A DNA stretch of 64,000 nucleotides from Bog-950 sp046329515 (GCA_046329515.1 JAXLUM010000001.1:806001-870000), one strand, 5' to 3'. Counted from the first letter of the stretch, positions 36,711-45,842 are shown. Program-made: numbers and translations. Notes: generated from the letters alone by a model not told the origin.

Positions 36711-38177
36711 CTACTCCAGGTTAATTTGCTTCATTTTATTGTACAGGGTTTTCCTGTCTATGCCCAATAGTTCGGCTGCTTTTGATTTATTGAAGTTTGA
36801 CTTTTTAAGCGCTTCTAAAATCATTTCGTACTCCGCATGCTGGGCGGCCTTTTTAAGGTTTACCTTAGGCGCTTCTGATTTTTTTTCGAAGCCCGATACG
36901 CCTGCTGCTGGATATAGGGGTTCTGATACCGGCAGTTGCGCAGATAACTGTTCAACAGGAGCAGATAACGAATCGCCGAATTCTAACTGATTGTAATTCA
37001 CTATTTCAAACGGCAGTGCACGGATATCTACTTTATCGTTAACGGTAAGCAGGGCCGAACGCTTGATAACGTTTTTCAGCTCTCGTAAATTGCCGAACCA
37101 TGGATATTTAAGAAAAGCCTCCTGAACATCAGGGTTGAACCCAATAATTTTCTTTCCTAACTCGCCGGCAGTTTCCTGTAAAAAGCGATGCGCGAAAAAC
37201 ATAATATCATTTTTACGTTCGCGTAAAGGCGGAACTTCAATACTGAATTCATTAAAACGATGGTAAAGGTCCTCGCGGAATTTACCTTTGCGCGAAGCCT
37301 CACTTAATCTTTCGTTACTGGCTACAATTATGCGCACATCAATATTAAATTCCTTAGTGCCTCCTACGCGGCGCACCTTTTTCTCCTGTACAACACGTAA
37401 AAGCGAAACCTGAACATCATACGGCAGGTTGGCAATTTCATCAAGGAATAATGTGCCGCCATTCGCTAATTCGAAATGGCCAATCTTTTGACCAACCGCA
37501 CCTGTAAAGGAGCCCTTTTCGTGCCCAAACAACTCACTGCCGGCCAACTCTTTTGAAATTGCGCCGCAATCCATAGTTACAAACGGCTTACCTGCTCTTT
37601 TACTCCGGTCGTGTATGGCTTTTGCCACGCCTTCCTTACCCGAGCCACTCTCTCCGTAAATAATTACGCTGTAATTGGTTGGCGCAACTAACTCAATTTG
37701 CCTTAATAGATTGCCTGATTCCGGCGATTCATTAAAATAATATCCGCCGTTTTGCGGTTTCTTTTTGGGAATAGCGGTGTTGTTATCTACTGTAGTTTCC
37801 GCCTCCCCATTCTCTGCTTTTGATAGCGCCTGTTTTATGGTAAGCAGAATTTCTTCAGGCAAAAGCGGTTTGGTAATGTAATCAGCCGCTCCCAGGCGTA
37901 TGACATTTACAGCAGTTTTTAAATCGCTGTAACCTGTAATTATCAATACCGGTATCTGTATGTTGATGTCTTTTATTTTTGTAAGTAGTTCTGCACCGTT
38001 CATATCATCAAGGCGATAATCGGTCATTACCAAATCAGGCTTAAAGTCAGCCAGTTTTTCCATGCCCTCATTGCCTGACCAGGCTATTTGTACTTCGTAC
38101 CCATTTTTGGTAAGAAAGCGCTGTAATAGTGCAGTTATATCCTTATCGTCGTCTATAACGAGAATTCTTTTCATCAA
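36711..38177 (-). CDS. Sigma-54-dependent response regulator, NtrC family
   Basis: This 488-residue activator has an N-terminal receiver (ILVIDDDKDITALLQ, Asp in PDLVMTDYRLDDMNG near 53), a central AAA+ domain with Walker A GESGSGKEGVAKA near 175, the sigma-54-contacting GSFTGA loop (usually GAFTGA), and GGTLFLDEIANLP as Walker B. The C-terminal Fis-type helix-turn-helix is NFNKSKAAELLGIDRKTLYN. It activates RpoN-dependent promoters when phosphorylated, presumably by the kinase of the same operon. RpoN is encoded 5 kb to the right. The Ala to Ser change in the loop is found in other members. Confidence 0.95.
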   Translation of the reverse strand: MMKRILVIDDDKDITALLQRFLTKNGYEVQIAWSGNEGMEKLADFKPDLVMTDYRLDDMNGAELLTKIKDINIQIPVLIITGYSDLKTAVNVIRLGAADYITKPLLPEEILLTIKQALSKAENGEAETTVDNNTAIPKKKPQNGGYYFNESPESGNLLRQIELVAPTNYSVIIYGESGSGKEGVAKAIHDRSKRAGKPFVTMDCGAISKELAGSELFGHEKGSFTGAVGQKIGHFELANGGTLFLDEIANLPYDVQVSLLRVVQEKKVRRVGGTKEFNIDVRIIVASNERLSEASRKGKFREDLYHRFNEFSIEVPPLRERKNDIMFFAHRFLQETAGELGKKIIGFNPDVQEAFLKYPWFGNLRELKNVIKRSALLTVNDKVDIRALPFEIVNYNQLEFGDSLSAPVEQLSAQLPVSEPLYPAAGVSGFEKKSEAPKVNLKKAAQHAEYEMILEALKKSNFNKSKAAELLGIDRKTLYNKMKQINLE

Positions 38178-38227
38178 TAACTAATTTGTATTAGGAAAGT
38201 AGGTGTATGTATAATCGCTTTTCAAAA

Positions 38228-38758
38228 CTAATAATTATTGTAGCAACTCTGCTTTGTGAAATTCAATTTTTCGGTGTTAAATCCTTGATCCTGAGCTTGC
38301 TTAACCAGCTTTTTAATAGTTTCCTCCTCTAACAATTTTTTACGGCTTAGTATCCATAAATACTTGCGGTCTCCTGTGGCCACCATCGCATAAGAATAAT
38401 CCGGTGCCAAGGCAATTATCTGATAGTCACCTGAAAAAACTTTGAACTTCACTTTTAAATGAGAGTTAGATGAGTTTACAGGGCTTGCCACGCCTGTAAC
38501 CGTATCGCGTTTCATTTTTTTGTTGTTATTGCAGCTATTTACTACATCTATTTTACCGTCCGGTCTAACTGCATATTCAGCTGTAGAACAATCACAATTC
38601 TTTTGAAAGCGATTGGGCATTGAAGCTATTTCAAACCATTTACCTGCATATTTCTGAACATCTACAGATGAAACCGTTTTTAATGAATCGGTTCCGGCAA
38701 AAGTTTTAAGCGTTACGGTTATTAATAGCAATAGAATACCCTTCTTCATCCGTTCCAT
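38228..38758 (-). CDS. Lipocalin family protein (Blc-like)
   Basis: The 176-residue exported protein has a signal peptide without a lipobox, then the bacterial lipocalin signature KYAGKWFEIASMPNRFQ near residue 36. CDCSTAEYAVRPDGKIDVVN follows, then YQIIALAPDYSYAMVATGD and YLWILSRKKLLEEETI. Bacterial lipocalins bind fatty acids or lysophospholipids at the envelope and are often stress induced. E. coli Blc is a lipoprotein; this one seems soluble. It lies alone, downstream of nothing obvious. Confidence 0.9.
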   Translation of the reverse strand: MERMKKGILLLLITVTLKTFAGTDSLKTVSSVDVQKYAGKWFEIASMPNRFQKNCDCSTAEYAVRPDGKIDVVNSCNNNKKMKRDTVTGVASPVNSSNSHLKVKFKVFSGDYQIIALAPDYSYAMVATGDRKYLWILSRKKLLEEETIKKLVKQAQDQGFNTEKLNFTKQSCYNNY

Positions 38759-38874
38759 TTTGTAATAAACAAAAAGGATTGTACCAGTTTTTCTAAAAGC
38801 CGTTAGTTGAACTACTCAACAGAGGTAAATCCTTGCTCATTTAGGAATAGTGCAAAATTTCCGATAAATCTTAA

Positions 38875-38892
38875 TGGGGATATATTTCCCCA
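38875..38892. promoter_or_regulatory. Inverted repeat before a small lipoprotein gene
   Basis: TGGGGA, TATATT, TCCCCA is a perfect 6-base dyad 58 bases before the lipoprotein start at 38950. It is likely a binding site rather than a terminator, as no T-run follows. Confidence 0.35.
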
Positions 38893-38949
38893 ATTATACC
38901 TTTTAATACACAGGTATGTTTATTGGTCGCTTGGGTTTAAAAAAAGGAT

Positions 38950-39141
38950 ATGAGGTACTTACTTGCTATTGGATTAAGCATTTTGTTAGGAATGAGTTCT
39001 TGCTCAAAATGCACTGTATGCACAAAATCAGGCGACCCCGATGTGCGCGTTTGCGAAAAGGATTACGACAGCCATACAGCTTATGGCCTGGCCGTAGATA
39101 TTTATGAAGCACAAAATTATGATTGCCATAAAGCGCCTTAA
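38950..39141 (+). CDS. Small Cys-rich lipoprotein
   Basis: The 63-residue protein has a lipoprotein signal peptide ending GMSSC, then the short Cys-rich tail KCTVCTKSGDPD..VCEKDYD...YDCHKAP. Four more Cys could form two disulfides or bind metal. The family has no function I know. It resembles the lipoprotein at 50711 in layout (lipobox, WTC or CTVC, then paired Cys). A strong terminator overlaps its last codons. Confidence 0.75.
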   Translation: MRYLLAIGLSILLGMSSCSKCTVCTKSGDPDVRVCEKDYDSHTAYGLAVDIYEAQNYDCHKAP

Positions 39142-39167
39142 AAAGCGCTTTATGGTTTTTATTTTTT
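39126..39167 (+). terminator. Strong Rho-independent terminator
   Basis: CCATAAAGCGC and GCGCTTTATGG form a perfect 11-base stem with an 8-base loop, followed by TTTTTATTTTTT. The stem begins before the stop codon of the small lipoprotein gene, so the last codons are part of the terminator. Confidence 0.9.
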
Positions 39168-39803
39168 CTAAGGATTTTCAGCAATAGGCCGGTTAACGGC
39201 CTTTATTGCTGTGTAGCGCAGTTGTTCTTTAGTAATCTTTCCACCTATTGGGGCTGTTATCTGGCTTTCCAATTCGCGCTTGCGGCCATTCAGTGCTTTA
39301 TAGTTTACATTTATTACCTGCCATTGGTCGGCTGTATATTCGTCTTTGTGGGCTTCAACAATATTTACAAAATGTTCGTATTGCTCAACAAGTCTACTGG
39401 CCGGTAAATCGGTATAATCCTGCCGAACACCCGGAAGTGCCAATGTTGCTCTTAAAGCATCCATTTCTTTTACACGCTTGTGCTCCTCGTATTTGGTGTT
39501 ATAAGCCGCCTGAAAATTCTGCCATTTACTTACCGCGTTGTAATAAGACCAGCGAAGATTATCATCCATTTGTGCAGTGTCCTTAGCCAGTTCTGCCCGG
39601 CGTTGTTCAAATTCTGTATTCAGTTCGTCCCAGTTGCGGTCAAGGTAGTTATCAACTGAATCCTGCCGTTCCTGAACGTAGGCATTCAGTTCTTCTAATT
39701 TTTGTTGCCTTTCTTTTTGGGCCTGTTGGTTGCATGAACTGAACAACAAGGTGAATGCAACCATAGGAATTGGTAGTAATTTAAATACGTTACTTTTTTT
39801 CAT
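39168..39803 (-). CDS. DUF6565-like lipoprotein
   Basis: The 211-residue protein begins MKKSNVFKLLPIPMVAFTLL with a lipobox FSSC. The rest is charged and helical, with ELNAYVQERQDSVDNYLDRNW, RAELAKDTAQMDDNLRW and a VEQYEHFVNIVEAHK segment, and looks coiled. I recognise the DUF6565 type, whose function is unknown. I moved the start to the ATG at 39803, since the 21 residues before it do not belong to a signal peptide. It is divergent from dps. Confidence 0.78.
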   Translation of the reverse strand: MKKSNVFKLLPIPMVAFTLLFSSCNQQAQKERQQKLEELNAYVQERQDSVDNYLDRNWDELNTEFEQRRAELAKDTAQMDDNLRWSYYNAVSKWQNFQAAYNTKYEEHKRVKEMDALRATLALPGVRQDYTDLPASRLVEQYEHFVNIVEAHKDEYTADQWQVINVNYKALNGRKRELESQITAPIGGKITKEQLRYTAIKAVNRPIAENP

Positions 39804-40029
39804 GGTATATGTTTTAGCTGCCGGGTAAACAAAAGTTATACCGCCCGTTTTTGTTAGCGGACGCAATTCTTATTGCATTTCCCCTTAATGAGTAAATAAA
39901 TACTCAACATGGCTCTTAAGTGCTTGGGGATAACAACAGGTTTGGAAAACTGTGCGCATAATGAGGAGCATTGCCGCCGGAAAAAACAGACTGGTACTGT
40001 TTTTTAACCTGACACGGAAATACTTTACC

Positions 40030-40503
40030 ATGAAACCAAACATTGGCTTAAGCGATAAAAGTTTAAAAGGTGTAATTGAAATACTCACTGATGTTCTTTC
40101 GGACCAGATGGTGTTATACACTAAAACAAGAAAGTTTCACTGGAATGTTTCCGGTGAAAGCTTTATGGAATTTCATTTATTATTTGAAAGCCAATACACT
40201 GAGTTGGAGAAGGCTATTGACGAGGTAGCAGAACGGATAAATAAGCTGGGTGGTAATACCATAGGTACGCTGAAGGAGTTTTTAGAAAGAAGCAGCTTAA
40301 AGGAATCTCCGGGTGTTTACCCTTCAGCAAAGGATATGGTTAAAGAGTTATTGCATGACCATGAGAGCTGCATTATTGCGTTGCGAAAACAAATAGAGCA
40401 ATGCGATGAAGAATACAAGGATGCGGGTACTACCGATTTTTTAACCGGCCTTTTAGAAGCACATGAGACTACCGCATGGAAGCTGCGCCGTTATTTTAAA
40501 TAA
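40030..40503 (+). CDS. Dps family ferritin-like DNA-binding protein
   Basis: The protein of 157 residues has the Dps ferroxidase layout: YTKTRKFHWNVSGESF near 32-47 (first His), then LLFESQYTELEKAIDEVAERI (acidic metal ligands) and LEAHETTAWKLRRYFK at the C-terminus. Dps forms a 12-subunit shell that oxidises iron with peroxide and protects DNA. The ATG at 40030 matches the family length; the upstream 26 codons are not part of it. It lies just before the MCE-type transporter but the 8-base gap allows co-transcription. Confidence 0.93.
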   Translation: MKPNIGLSDKSLKGVIEILTDVLSDQMVLYTKTRKFHWNVSGESFMEFHLLFESQYTELEKAIDEVAERINKLGGNTIGTLKEFLERSSLKESPGVYPSAKDMVKELLHDHESCIIALRKQIEQCDEEYKDAGTTDFLTGLLEAHETTAWKLRRYFK

Positions 40504-40511
40504 GCACGGCC

Positions 40512-41324
40512 ATGCCTCAAGTTGAAAAAAACAAGGAAGAAAAATCCTTGTCGTTCATAGACCGTTCATCTGAAAAGCTGAATTCTTTTTTCGATGAGGT
40601 GGGATTGTTTACGCGCTTTACTGCACAATTTTTTAAAGAGTTAGTTACTCCGCCTTTTGAGTTTGGCGAAATTTTAAAGCAGTGCTATTTAATAGGTAAC
40701 AAATCATTGCCCCTTGTTGGCTTAACTGCATTTATAATGGGCCTGGTGTTTACCATGCAAAGCAAACCAACCTTAGCCACCTTCGGTGCAGAATCATGGT
40801 TGCCGGGAATGGTATCGGTAGCCATGATACGGGAGATTTCGCCTGTAATAACCGCTTTAATTTGCGCGGGCAAAGTTGGTTCAGGTATTGGGGCTGAACT
40901 GGGTAGTATGCGCGTTACCGAGCAAATTGATGCTATGGAGGTAGCCGGCAACCGGCCCTATAAATACCTGGTAGTAACAAGGGTATTAGCCTGTGTTTTA
41001 ACCTTGCCCTTACTTGTTATATTTTCTGATAGCATCGGGTTGGCCGGTTCCTTTATAGGGGTAAATCTGGATGGGCATACCAGCTTCGCATTATTTTTTG
41101 CGCACGTTTTTGATGCGGTAGATTACGTGGACCTTCTTCCTGCAGTAGTTAAAACCTTCTTTTTTGGTTTTTCCATTGGTATAATAAGCTGCTACCGCGG
41201 ATTTAATACGATGAACGGGACTGAAGGCGTTGGTAAATCGGCCAACTCTGCTGTGGTGCTATCCTCACTTGCCATTTTTGTAATTGATATGATAGCCGTA
41301 CGCGTTACTGAGTTTTTCACTTAA
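40512..41324 (+). CDS. mlaE: MlaE-type ABC transporter permease
   Basis: This 270-residue membrane protein belongs to the MlaE permease family. The signature GLVFTMQS appears near 75 and REISPVITALICAGKVGSGIGAELGSM, with the conserved Glu and Gly-rich segment, near 110. Five or six membrane helices are present, with a long N-terminal amphipathic region (SEKLNSFFDEVG). It transports phospholipids between the inner and outer membrane with the next two genes, which follow in the same direction by 11 and 1 bases. Confidence 0.92.
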   Translation: MPQVEKNKEEKSLSFIDRSSEKLNSFFDEVGLFTRFTAQFFKELVTPPFEFGEILKQCYLIGNKSLPLVGLTAFIMGLVFTMQSKPTLATFGAESWLPGMVSVAMIREISPVITALICAGKVGSGIGAELGSMRVTEQIDAMEVAGNRPYKYLVVTRVLACVLTLPLLVIFSDSIGLAGSFIGVNLDGHTSFALFFAHVFDAVDYVDLLPAVVKTFFFGFSIGIISCYRGFNTMNGTEGVGKSANSAVVLSSLAIFVIDMIAVRVTEFFT

Positions 41325-41335
41325 ACAATTTTGAG

Positions 41336-42109
41336 ATGAGTGGTGCTGAAAAAAGCGAAGTGAAGGAAGCTACAGATGAAAGTGCAGTGGTTAAGGTTAG
41401 CCATGTAAAAAAGTCTTTCGGTGAAAAAAAGGTGTTGGACGATGTGAACCTTAGCGTTGCCAAAGGAGAGAACCTGGTTATTATGGGTAAGTCGGGCACC
41501 GGTAAATCCGTATTGATTAAATGCCTGGTGGGACTGTTGGAGCCTGATGAGGGAGAGATAAATATTCTGGGGCAGAACGTGCTTTCGCTGAAGCCCCGTG
41601 AACTGGACGAGTTAAGAAAGAAGATAGGGTTTCTTTTTCAAAATGCAGCCTTGTACGATTCTATGAGTGTAAGGGAAAACCTTGAATTCCCTATGCGGTA
41701 TCTAAAGAAGAAGGAAGAGGAAAGAAGAAAGATAGTGGAGGATGCCCTTAAAAATGTGGGATTAGAAGAAGCCATAGATAAAATGCCGGCTGAATTGTCG
41801 GGTGGAATGCGCAAACGTGTTGGCCTTGCACGCACCTTAATTCTGAAGCCGGAAATTATACTTTATGATGAGCCTAACACAGGCCTCGACCCCATTACCA
41901 CGCGGGAGATAAGCCAGCTGATAGTAGACATACAAAAGAAGTACAAAACATCTGCCATAATAATTACGCATGATTCAGAGTGCGCACGCATAACCGGCAA
42001 CCGCATAGTTATAGTTGATAAAGGATTGATTGTAGCGGAAGGTACCTATGAAGAGTTGGAAAACAGTAAGGATGAGTGGGTGCGTTCCTTTTTTACTAAA
42101 GCAAATTGA
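41336..42109 (+). CDS. mlaF: MlaF-type ABC transporter ATP-binding protein
   Basis: The 257-residue ATPase has Walker A GKSGTGKSVLIK near 55, the Q-loop in FLFQNAALYDSM, the signature LSGGMRKRVGLARTL, Walker B ILYDEPNTGLDP and the switch His in IITHD. The GTGKS Walker A and the ALYDSMSVREN sequence are of the MlaF/Ttg2A type. It drives the permease encoded just before. It leaves a 1-base gap to the MCE gene. Confidence 0.95.
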   Translation: MSGAEKSEVKEATDESAVVKVSHVKKSFGEKKVLDDVNLSVAKGENLVIMGKSGTGKSVLIKCLVGLLEPDEGEINILGQNVLSLKPRELDELRKKIGFLFQNAALYDSMSVRENLEFPMRYLKKKEEERRKIVEDALKNVGLEEAIDKMPAELSGGMRKRVGLARTLILKPEIILYDEPNTGLDPITTREISQLIVDIQKKYKTSAIIITHDSECARITGNRIVIVDKGLIVAEGTYEELENSKDEWVRSFFTKAN

Positions 42110-42110
42110 T

Positions 42111-42824
42111 ATGAAAAATAATGTAGCAAACCGGATAAGATTGGGCGTTTTTGTAACCGTTGGTTTTACGCTGTTTGTTTTGGGCATTTTCTTTATTGGC
42201 CAAAAGCAACGCTTGTTTAGTAGCACCATTCATCTGCGGTTTCGGTGTAATGATGTTAATGGCCTGCAGGTGGGAAACAATGTGCGTTTTTCCGGGATTA
42301 ATGTGGGGACTGTATCGGAGATTGAGATTATAAGCGATACTACCGTTCAGGTTGATTTGCTGGTAGATAAATCGGTAAAGAAGTTTATTAAAAAGAATTC
42401 GTCGGCCAGTGTTGGCTCAGAAGGGTTAATGGGAGATAAGGTGGTTAACTTATCAGCTGGTTCAGCAAGTAGCGGTTCAGTGGAGGATAAGGACCTTTTA
42501 GTCTATAGCGGCGGTAACAGCATGGAGGAAATTATGGCCCAGGTAAAAGTAGTTGCTACCAATACCGCTGTTATTACAGGGGACCTTTCTGCCATTACCA
42601 GTAACATAAGGGCAGGGAAGGGAAGTGTTGGAAAATTGTTTATGGACACCGTATTTGCGGAAAACCTTGATCAAACTATTGTGAATATTAAACAGGGTGC
42701 GGGTGGCTTTAAGGATAACATGGAGGCTGCAAAGAATAGCTTTCTGTTTAAAGGGTATTTCAAAAAGAAGGAAAGGGAGAAAGAAAAAGAACAGAAAGAG
42801 TTAGAAGAAAAAAAGGGCCATTAG
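42111..42824 (+). CDS. mlaD: MCE domain protein (MlaD-like)
   Basis: The protein of 237 residues has one N-terminal membrane helix (VTVGFTLFVLGIFFIG) and then a single MCE domain (VNGLQVGNNVRFSGINVGTVS), with the substrate-binding periplasmic role in lipid transport. A Lys/Glu-rich tail follows. I chose the ATG at 42111, one base after the mlaF stop, instead of an upstream ATG within mlaF. No mlaB or mlaC follows in the window, so the soluble partner must lie elsewhere if present. A terminator starts at its stop. Confidence 0.92.
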   Translation: MKNNVANRIRLGVFVTVGFTLFVLGIFFIGQKQRLFSSTIHLRFRCNDVNGLQVGNNVRFSGINVGTVSEIEIISDTTVQVDLLVDKSVKKFIKKNSSASVGSEGLMGDKVVNLSAGSASSGSVEDKDLLVYSGGNSMEEIMAQVKVVATNTAVITGDLSAITSNIRAGKGSVGKLFMDTVFAENLDQTIVNIKQGAGGFKDNMEAAKNSFLFKGYFKKKEREKEKEQKELEEKKGH

Positions 42825-42839
42825 GCCCTTTTTCTTTTT
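42811..42839. terminator. Bidirectional terminator between the MCE operon and rpoN
   Basis: AAAAGGGCC, ATTA, GGCCCTTTTT forms a strong hairpin with a T-run after it on the plus strand and an A-run before it that acts as a T-run on the minus strand. It sits between convergent mlaD and rpoN, whose stops are 17 bases apart. Confidence 0.9.
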
Positions 42840-42841
42840 GT

Positions 42842-44275
42842 TTAAGCTGCCTGAAGGCAACGTATTTTTCCAACCGGTATATGTAACTGTTCCCTATACT
42901 TTAATACTGTTCTACGCGCAATTTTAACTCCGCGTTCTGCTAAGAGGCGGGCCAGTTCATCATCAGTGTAAGGGCGGCTTTTATCTTCGGCTGCAATTAA
43001 CTCAGCCAGCATTTCCTTTACATTAGCATTAGAAACTGTTTTACCTTCAGCAGATTGAACACCGGTAGTAAACAGGTCTTTTAAATGAATTTTACCTATT
43101 GGGGTATCCGCACAACGGGTGCTGGTAATACGCGAAACGGTCGACACATCAAGCCCAATCATATCAGCAATGTTTTGCAGTATCATTGGTTTAAGGTCGC
43201 TTTTGTCTCCGCTTACCAGGTAGTCCTTCTGTATACGTATAATAGCATCTATAACCTGCTTCATGCTGTTTTCGCGCTGCATTATGCTATCAATAAACCA
43301 ATGCGCTTCGCGGGCCTTGGTGCGTAAAAAGGTTTCGCGGCTGCGGTTTGATGCTCCTTTACTTTTTTCCTTTGTAATAGTTGTAAGCAGTTGTTCTGAA
43401 TCAGCAGAAATACGAATGCGTCCTGAAAAAGAGGAAGCTAATGAGGCCACCAGGTTGCCATCGTTATCTTTGGTAATTATAAAGTCTATATCGCTTGCTA
43501 CCTGGGTATTAAATGTAGAAGGGCTATCCAAAAAAGCAGGTCGGGCTTTTAATGTTTTAATAACCTTTAAAGCGGCCTGCATTTCACTTTCGGTGCATTC
43601 GCAGACTTGTTGCAGGTCGGCAAATTTGCGTTCCGTAAGTAAATTAAAGTGGTCTTCAAGAATGGTATAAGCCAATACATCTGCCCTTGTTTTTTTTGCT
43701 TTGCGAAATACCTGTAAGGACAAACATTCCCGTAAATCGCGGGCTCCTACCCCTATAGGGTCGCAGGATTGCACAGCCGTTAAAGCATCTTCTACATCGG
43801 TGGGGCTAACAATTTGTTGACGCGAGAAGGAGAAATGATCCATTACACTATCCAAGTCCTGACGTAAATAGCCGTCATCATCCAGTGAGTTTATAATGTA
43901 ACAGGCAATGTCAAACTGCACCGGGTTTAGATTCATGCAGCGCACTTCTTCAACAAGGTCCTCGCGGCAGGTATTTCCTCTGCTGGTGCTGTTAAAAATG
44001 TCTTTCTTTTCCTCGTGTATATGCCTGTCATTAATACCCGCTTCGCGTATAGAGAATTGGTCCTCGTAGGTATCTGCATCCTCATAACTTAAGGTCTGCT
44101 CGTCCTGCTCATCCAATTTTTCATCGGCATAAGTATCTTCTAAAAACGGATTTTCTTCCAGGTGAAGTGCCAGTGTTTGCAATAACTCTTCACGGTGTAA
44201 TTTCAGAAAATTAAGGAACTGAATTTGGGTTGGGAGAATTTTCTGGGTTTGTATTTGCGTACGTTGAAGCTTCAT
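42842..44275 (-). CDS. rpoN: RNA polymerase sigma-54 factor
   Basis: This 477-residue protein is the alternative sigma factor RpoN. It has the Gln/Leu-rich activator-contact region at the start (QTQKILPTQIQFLNFLKLH, then EENPFLED), the acidic region, and core- and DNA-binding regions. The RpoN box is ARRTVLKYRE (usually ARRTVAKYRE), near residue 450. It recognises promoters with GG at -24 and GC at -12 and needs an activator, such as the one at 36711. It is divergent from the kinase at 44415. Confidence 0.97.
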   Translation of the reverse strand: MKLQRTQIQTQKILPTQIQFLNFLKLHREELLQTLALHLEENPFLEDTYADEKLDEQDEQTLSYEDADTYEDQFSIREAGINDRHIHEEKKDIFNSTSRGNTCREDLVEEVRCMNLNPVQFDIACYIINSLDDDGYLRQDLDSVMDHFSFSRQQIVSPTDVEDALTAVQSCDPIGVGARDLRECLSLQVFRKAKKTRADVLAYTILEDHFNLLTERKFADLQQVCECTESEMQAALKVIKTLKARPAFLDSPSTFNTQVASDIDFIITKDNDGNLVASLASSFSGRIRISADSEQLLTTITKEKSKGASNRSRETFLRTKAREAHWFIDSIMQRENSMKQVIDAIIRIQKDYLVSGDKSDLKPMILQNIADMIGLDVSTVSRITSTRCADTPIGKIHLKDLFTTGVQSAEGKTVSNANVKEMLAELIAAEDKSRPYTDDELARLLAERGVKIARRTVLKYREQLHIPVGKIRCLQAA

Positions 44276-44414
44276 AACTTTATATTTGGCGTGAATTTTA
44301 ATTGAACTATATAATACTATAAGGCGTGCCTAATTTTAAGGTTATTGAAAATCAATGCGTTTAAACTTTACCTTTTACAGTAATGTTTTTTTAAGCGTGT
44401 AGTAATGGGGAATT

Positions 44415-45833
44415 TTGACCCTAAAAAATGAGTTAGTGATACCTAAAAGAATTTATAAAGGGCTAAATCTGGGCGTGTTTGTAGCACTTACACTGCTCAT
44501 ACTTATTGGTACAGCTTACCTTTCCTATTTCAGTTATAACCGAACCCTTGACGGGTATAATTGGGTCAACCATTCTCAACGGGTGTTGGGGGCTATAAGC
44601 CAAACCAAGTCCAAAATGTATCAGACTGAAAGTAGAGTTAGGGCTTATGTAATTCTACAACAAAGCGAGTATAAGCCCGATTTAAAGTTGGCCTACGGTC
44701 AAATAGATTCATTGGTAGAAGTGATAAGTGATTTGACCATTGACAACCCGGAACAGCAGGCTTACAAAGTTCCGCTGGATACCCTGGTGGCTGCTCGATT
44801 TGTAATATGGCACGCTTTGGTACACAACATTTTTGAAATGGACTTATACACCAAAGATAGTTTACTGCTAAACGGTTTACGTGTGTCACGGGCAATTGAT
44901 AAGGTGCTGAATCAAATGGAGGAGTGCGAGTATAACCTACTGGCAACGCGAAACGCCAAGAGGGAGTCAGATGGCTTTGCCAGCCCCTTGTTTTTGTTTG
45001 GCGCTTCACTGGTAAGTATAATTATTGTGGCCCTTTTGTTTTACTTTTTACGCAAGTCGTTGGCGGAATCACAGCGGCTTCAAACAGGGCTGGAAAGGAA
45101 GAATGCAGAATTAAGCCGCTCTAACCAGGATTTGGAACAGTTTGCCTACGTTGCCTCGCACGATTTACAGGAACCCTTACGCAAACTGCGCGCGTTTGGA
45201 GAGCGATTGAAAATAAAGGAATCGGCCAATTTAAGTGAGGAAGGAAAAGAGATTGTGATAAAGCTGGATGGCTTTGCTACCAAAATGCAGCAGCTAATTG
45301 ATGATCTTTTACAATACTCCCGCGTATTAAACAGCAACCAGGAGGGTAAGGATGTAGATTTAAATCTGGCCCTGCAGGAAGCAATGAATAGCCTTACTGT
45401 GGCTATTGAAACCCAGAAGGCCGTGATTAATTATCCTGAGTTGCCAAAAGTGAAAGGGCATTTGCTGCAGTTAGTTCAGCTTTTTCAGAACCTTATTGGT
45501 AACTCCATTAAATATTCAAAGCAGAATGTAAGGCCTGTTGTAAATATAAGTTGTGAGGTAGTGGCTGGTAATACTATAGCAAATGTGCGGGTGGGCGAAG
45601 GCGAAAAGCAATTTTATAAAATAACGTTAAGCGATAATGGTATAGGTTTTAGTAATGAGTATGCCGAACGTATTTTTGCAGTTTTTCAGCGCTTGCATGG
45701 TAAAGGGGAGTATAGCGGCACGGGTATAGGGCTGGCAATTACAAAGTCCGTTGTACTAAACCATGGTGGATATATTACCGCCAGAGGTGAAGAAGGTGTG
45801 GGAGCAGTTTTTACCATATATTTACCTGTATAA
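44415..45833 (+). CDS. Membrane sensor histidine kinase, CHASE3-like
   Basis: The 472-residue protein has a membrane helix near 18-40, an extracytoplasmic helical domain (40-195, GAISQTKSKMYQTESRVRAYV, typical of CHASE3-like sensors) and a second helix near 197-217. A coiled coil, HisKA (AYVASHDLQEPLRKLRAFGE) and an ATPase domain (FQNLIGNSIKYS, SDNGIGF, SGTGIGLAITKSV) follow. The start is uncertain; TTG at 44415 is the first in-frame start and there is a GTG a few codons later. The next gene, a receiver, begins 9 bases after the stop, so they are one operon. Confidence 0.88.
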   Translation: MTLKNELVIPKRIYKGLNLGVFVALTLLILIGTAYLSYFSYNRTLDGYNWVNHSQRVLGAISQTKSKMYQTESRVRAYVILQQSEYKPDLKLAYGQIDSLVEVISDLTIDNPEQQAYKVPLDTLVAARFVIWHALVHNIFEMDLYTKDSLLLNGLRVSRAIDKVLNQMEECEYNLLATRNAKRESDGFASPLFLFGASLVSIIIVALLFYFLRKSLAESQRLQTGLERKNAELSRSNQDLEQFAYVASHDLQEPLRKLRAFGERLKIKESANLSEEGKEIVIKLDGFATKMQQLIDDLLQYSRVLNSNQEGKDVDLNLALQEAMNSLTVAIETQKAVINYPELPKVKGHLLQLVQLFQNLIGNSIKYSKQNVRPVVNISCEVVAGNTIANVRVGEGEKQFYKITLSDNGIGFSNEYAERIFAVFQRLHGKGEYSGTGIGLAITKSVVLNHGGYITARGEEGVGAVFTIYLPV

Positions 45834-45842
45834 AGGCTAAAG

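Noticed and set aside
38916..39107. A 63-codon plus frame overlapping the small lipoprotein gene
   Set aside because: The other frame has a signal peptide and lipobox; this one is Arg-rich without features.
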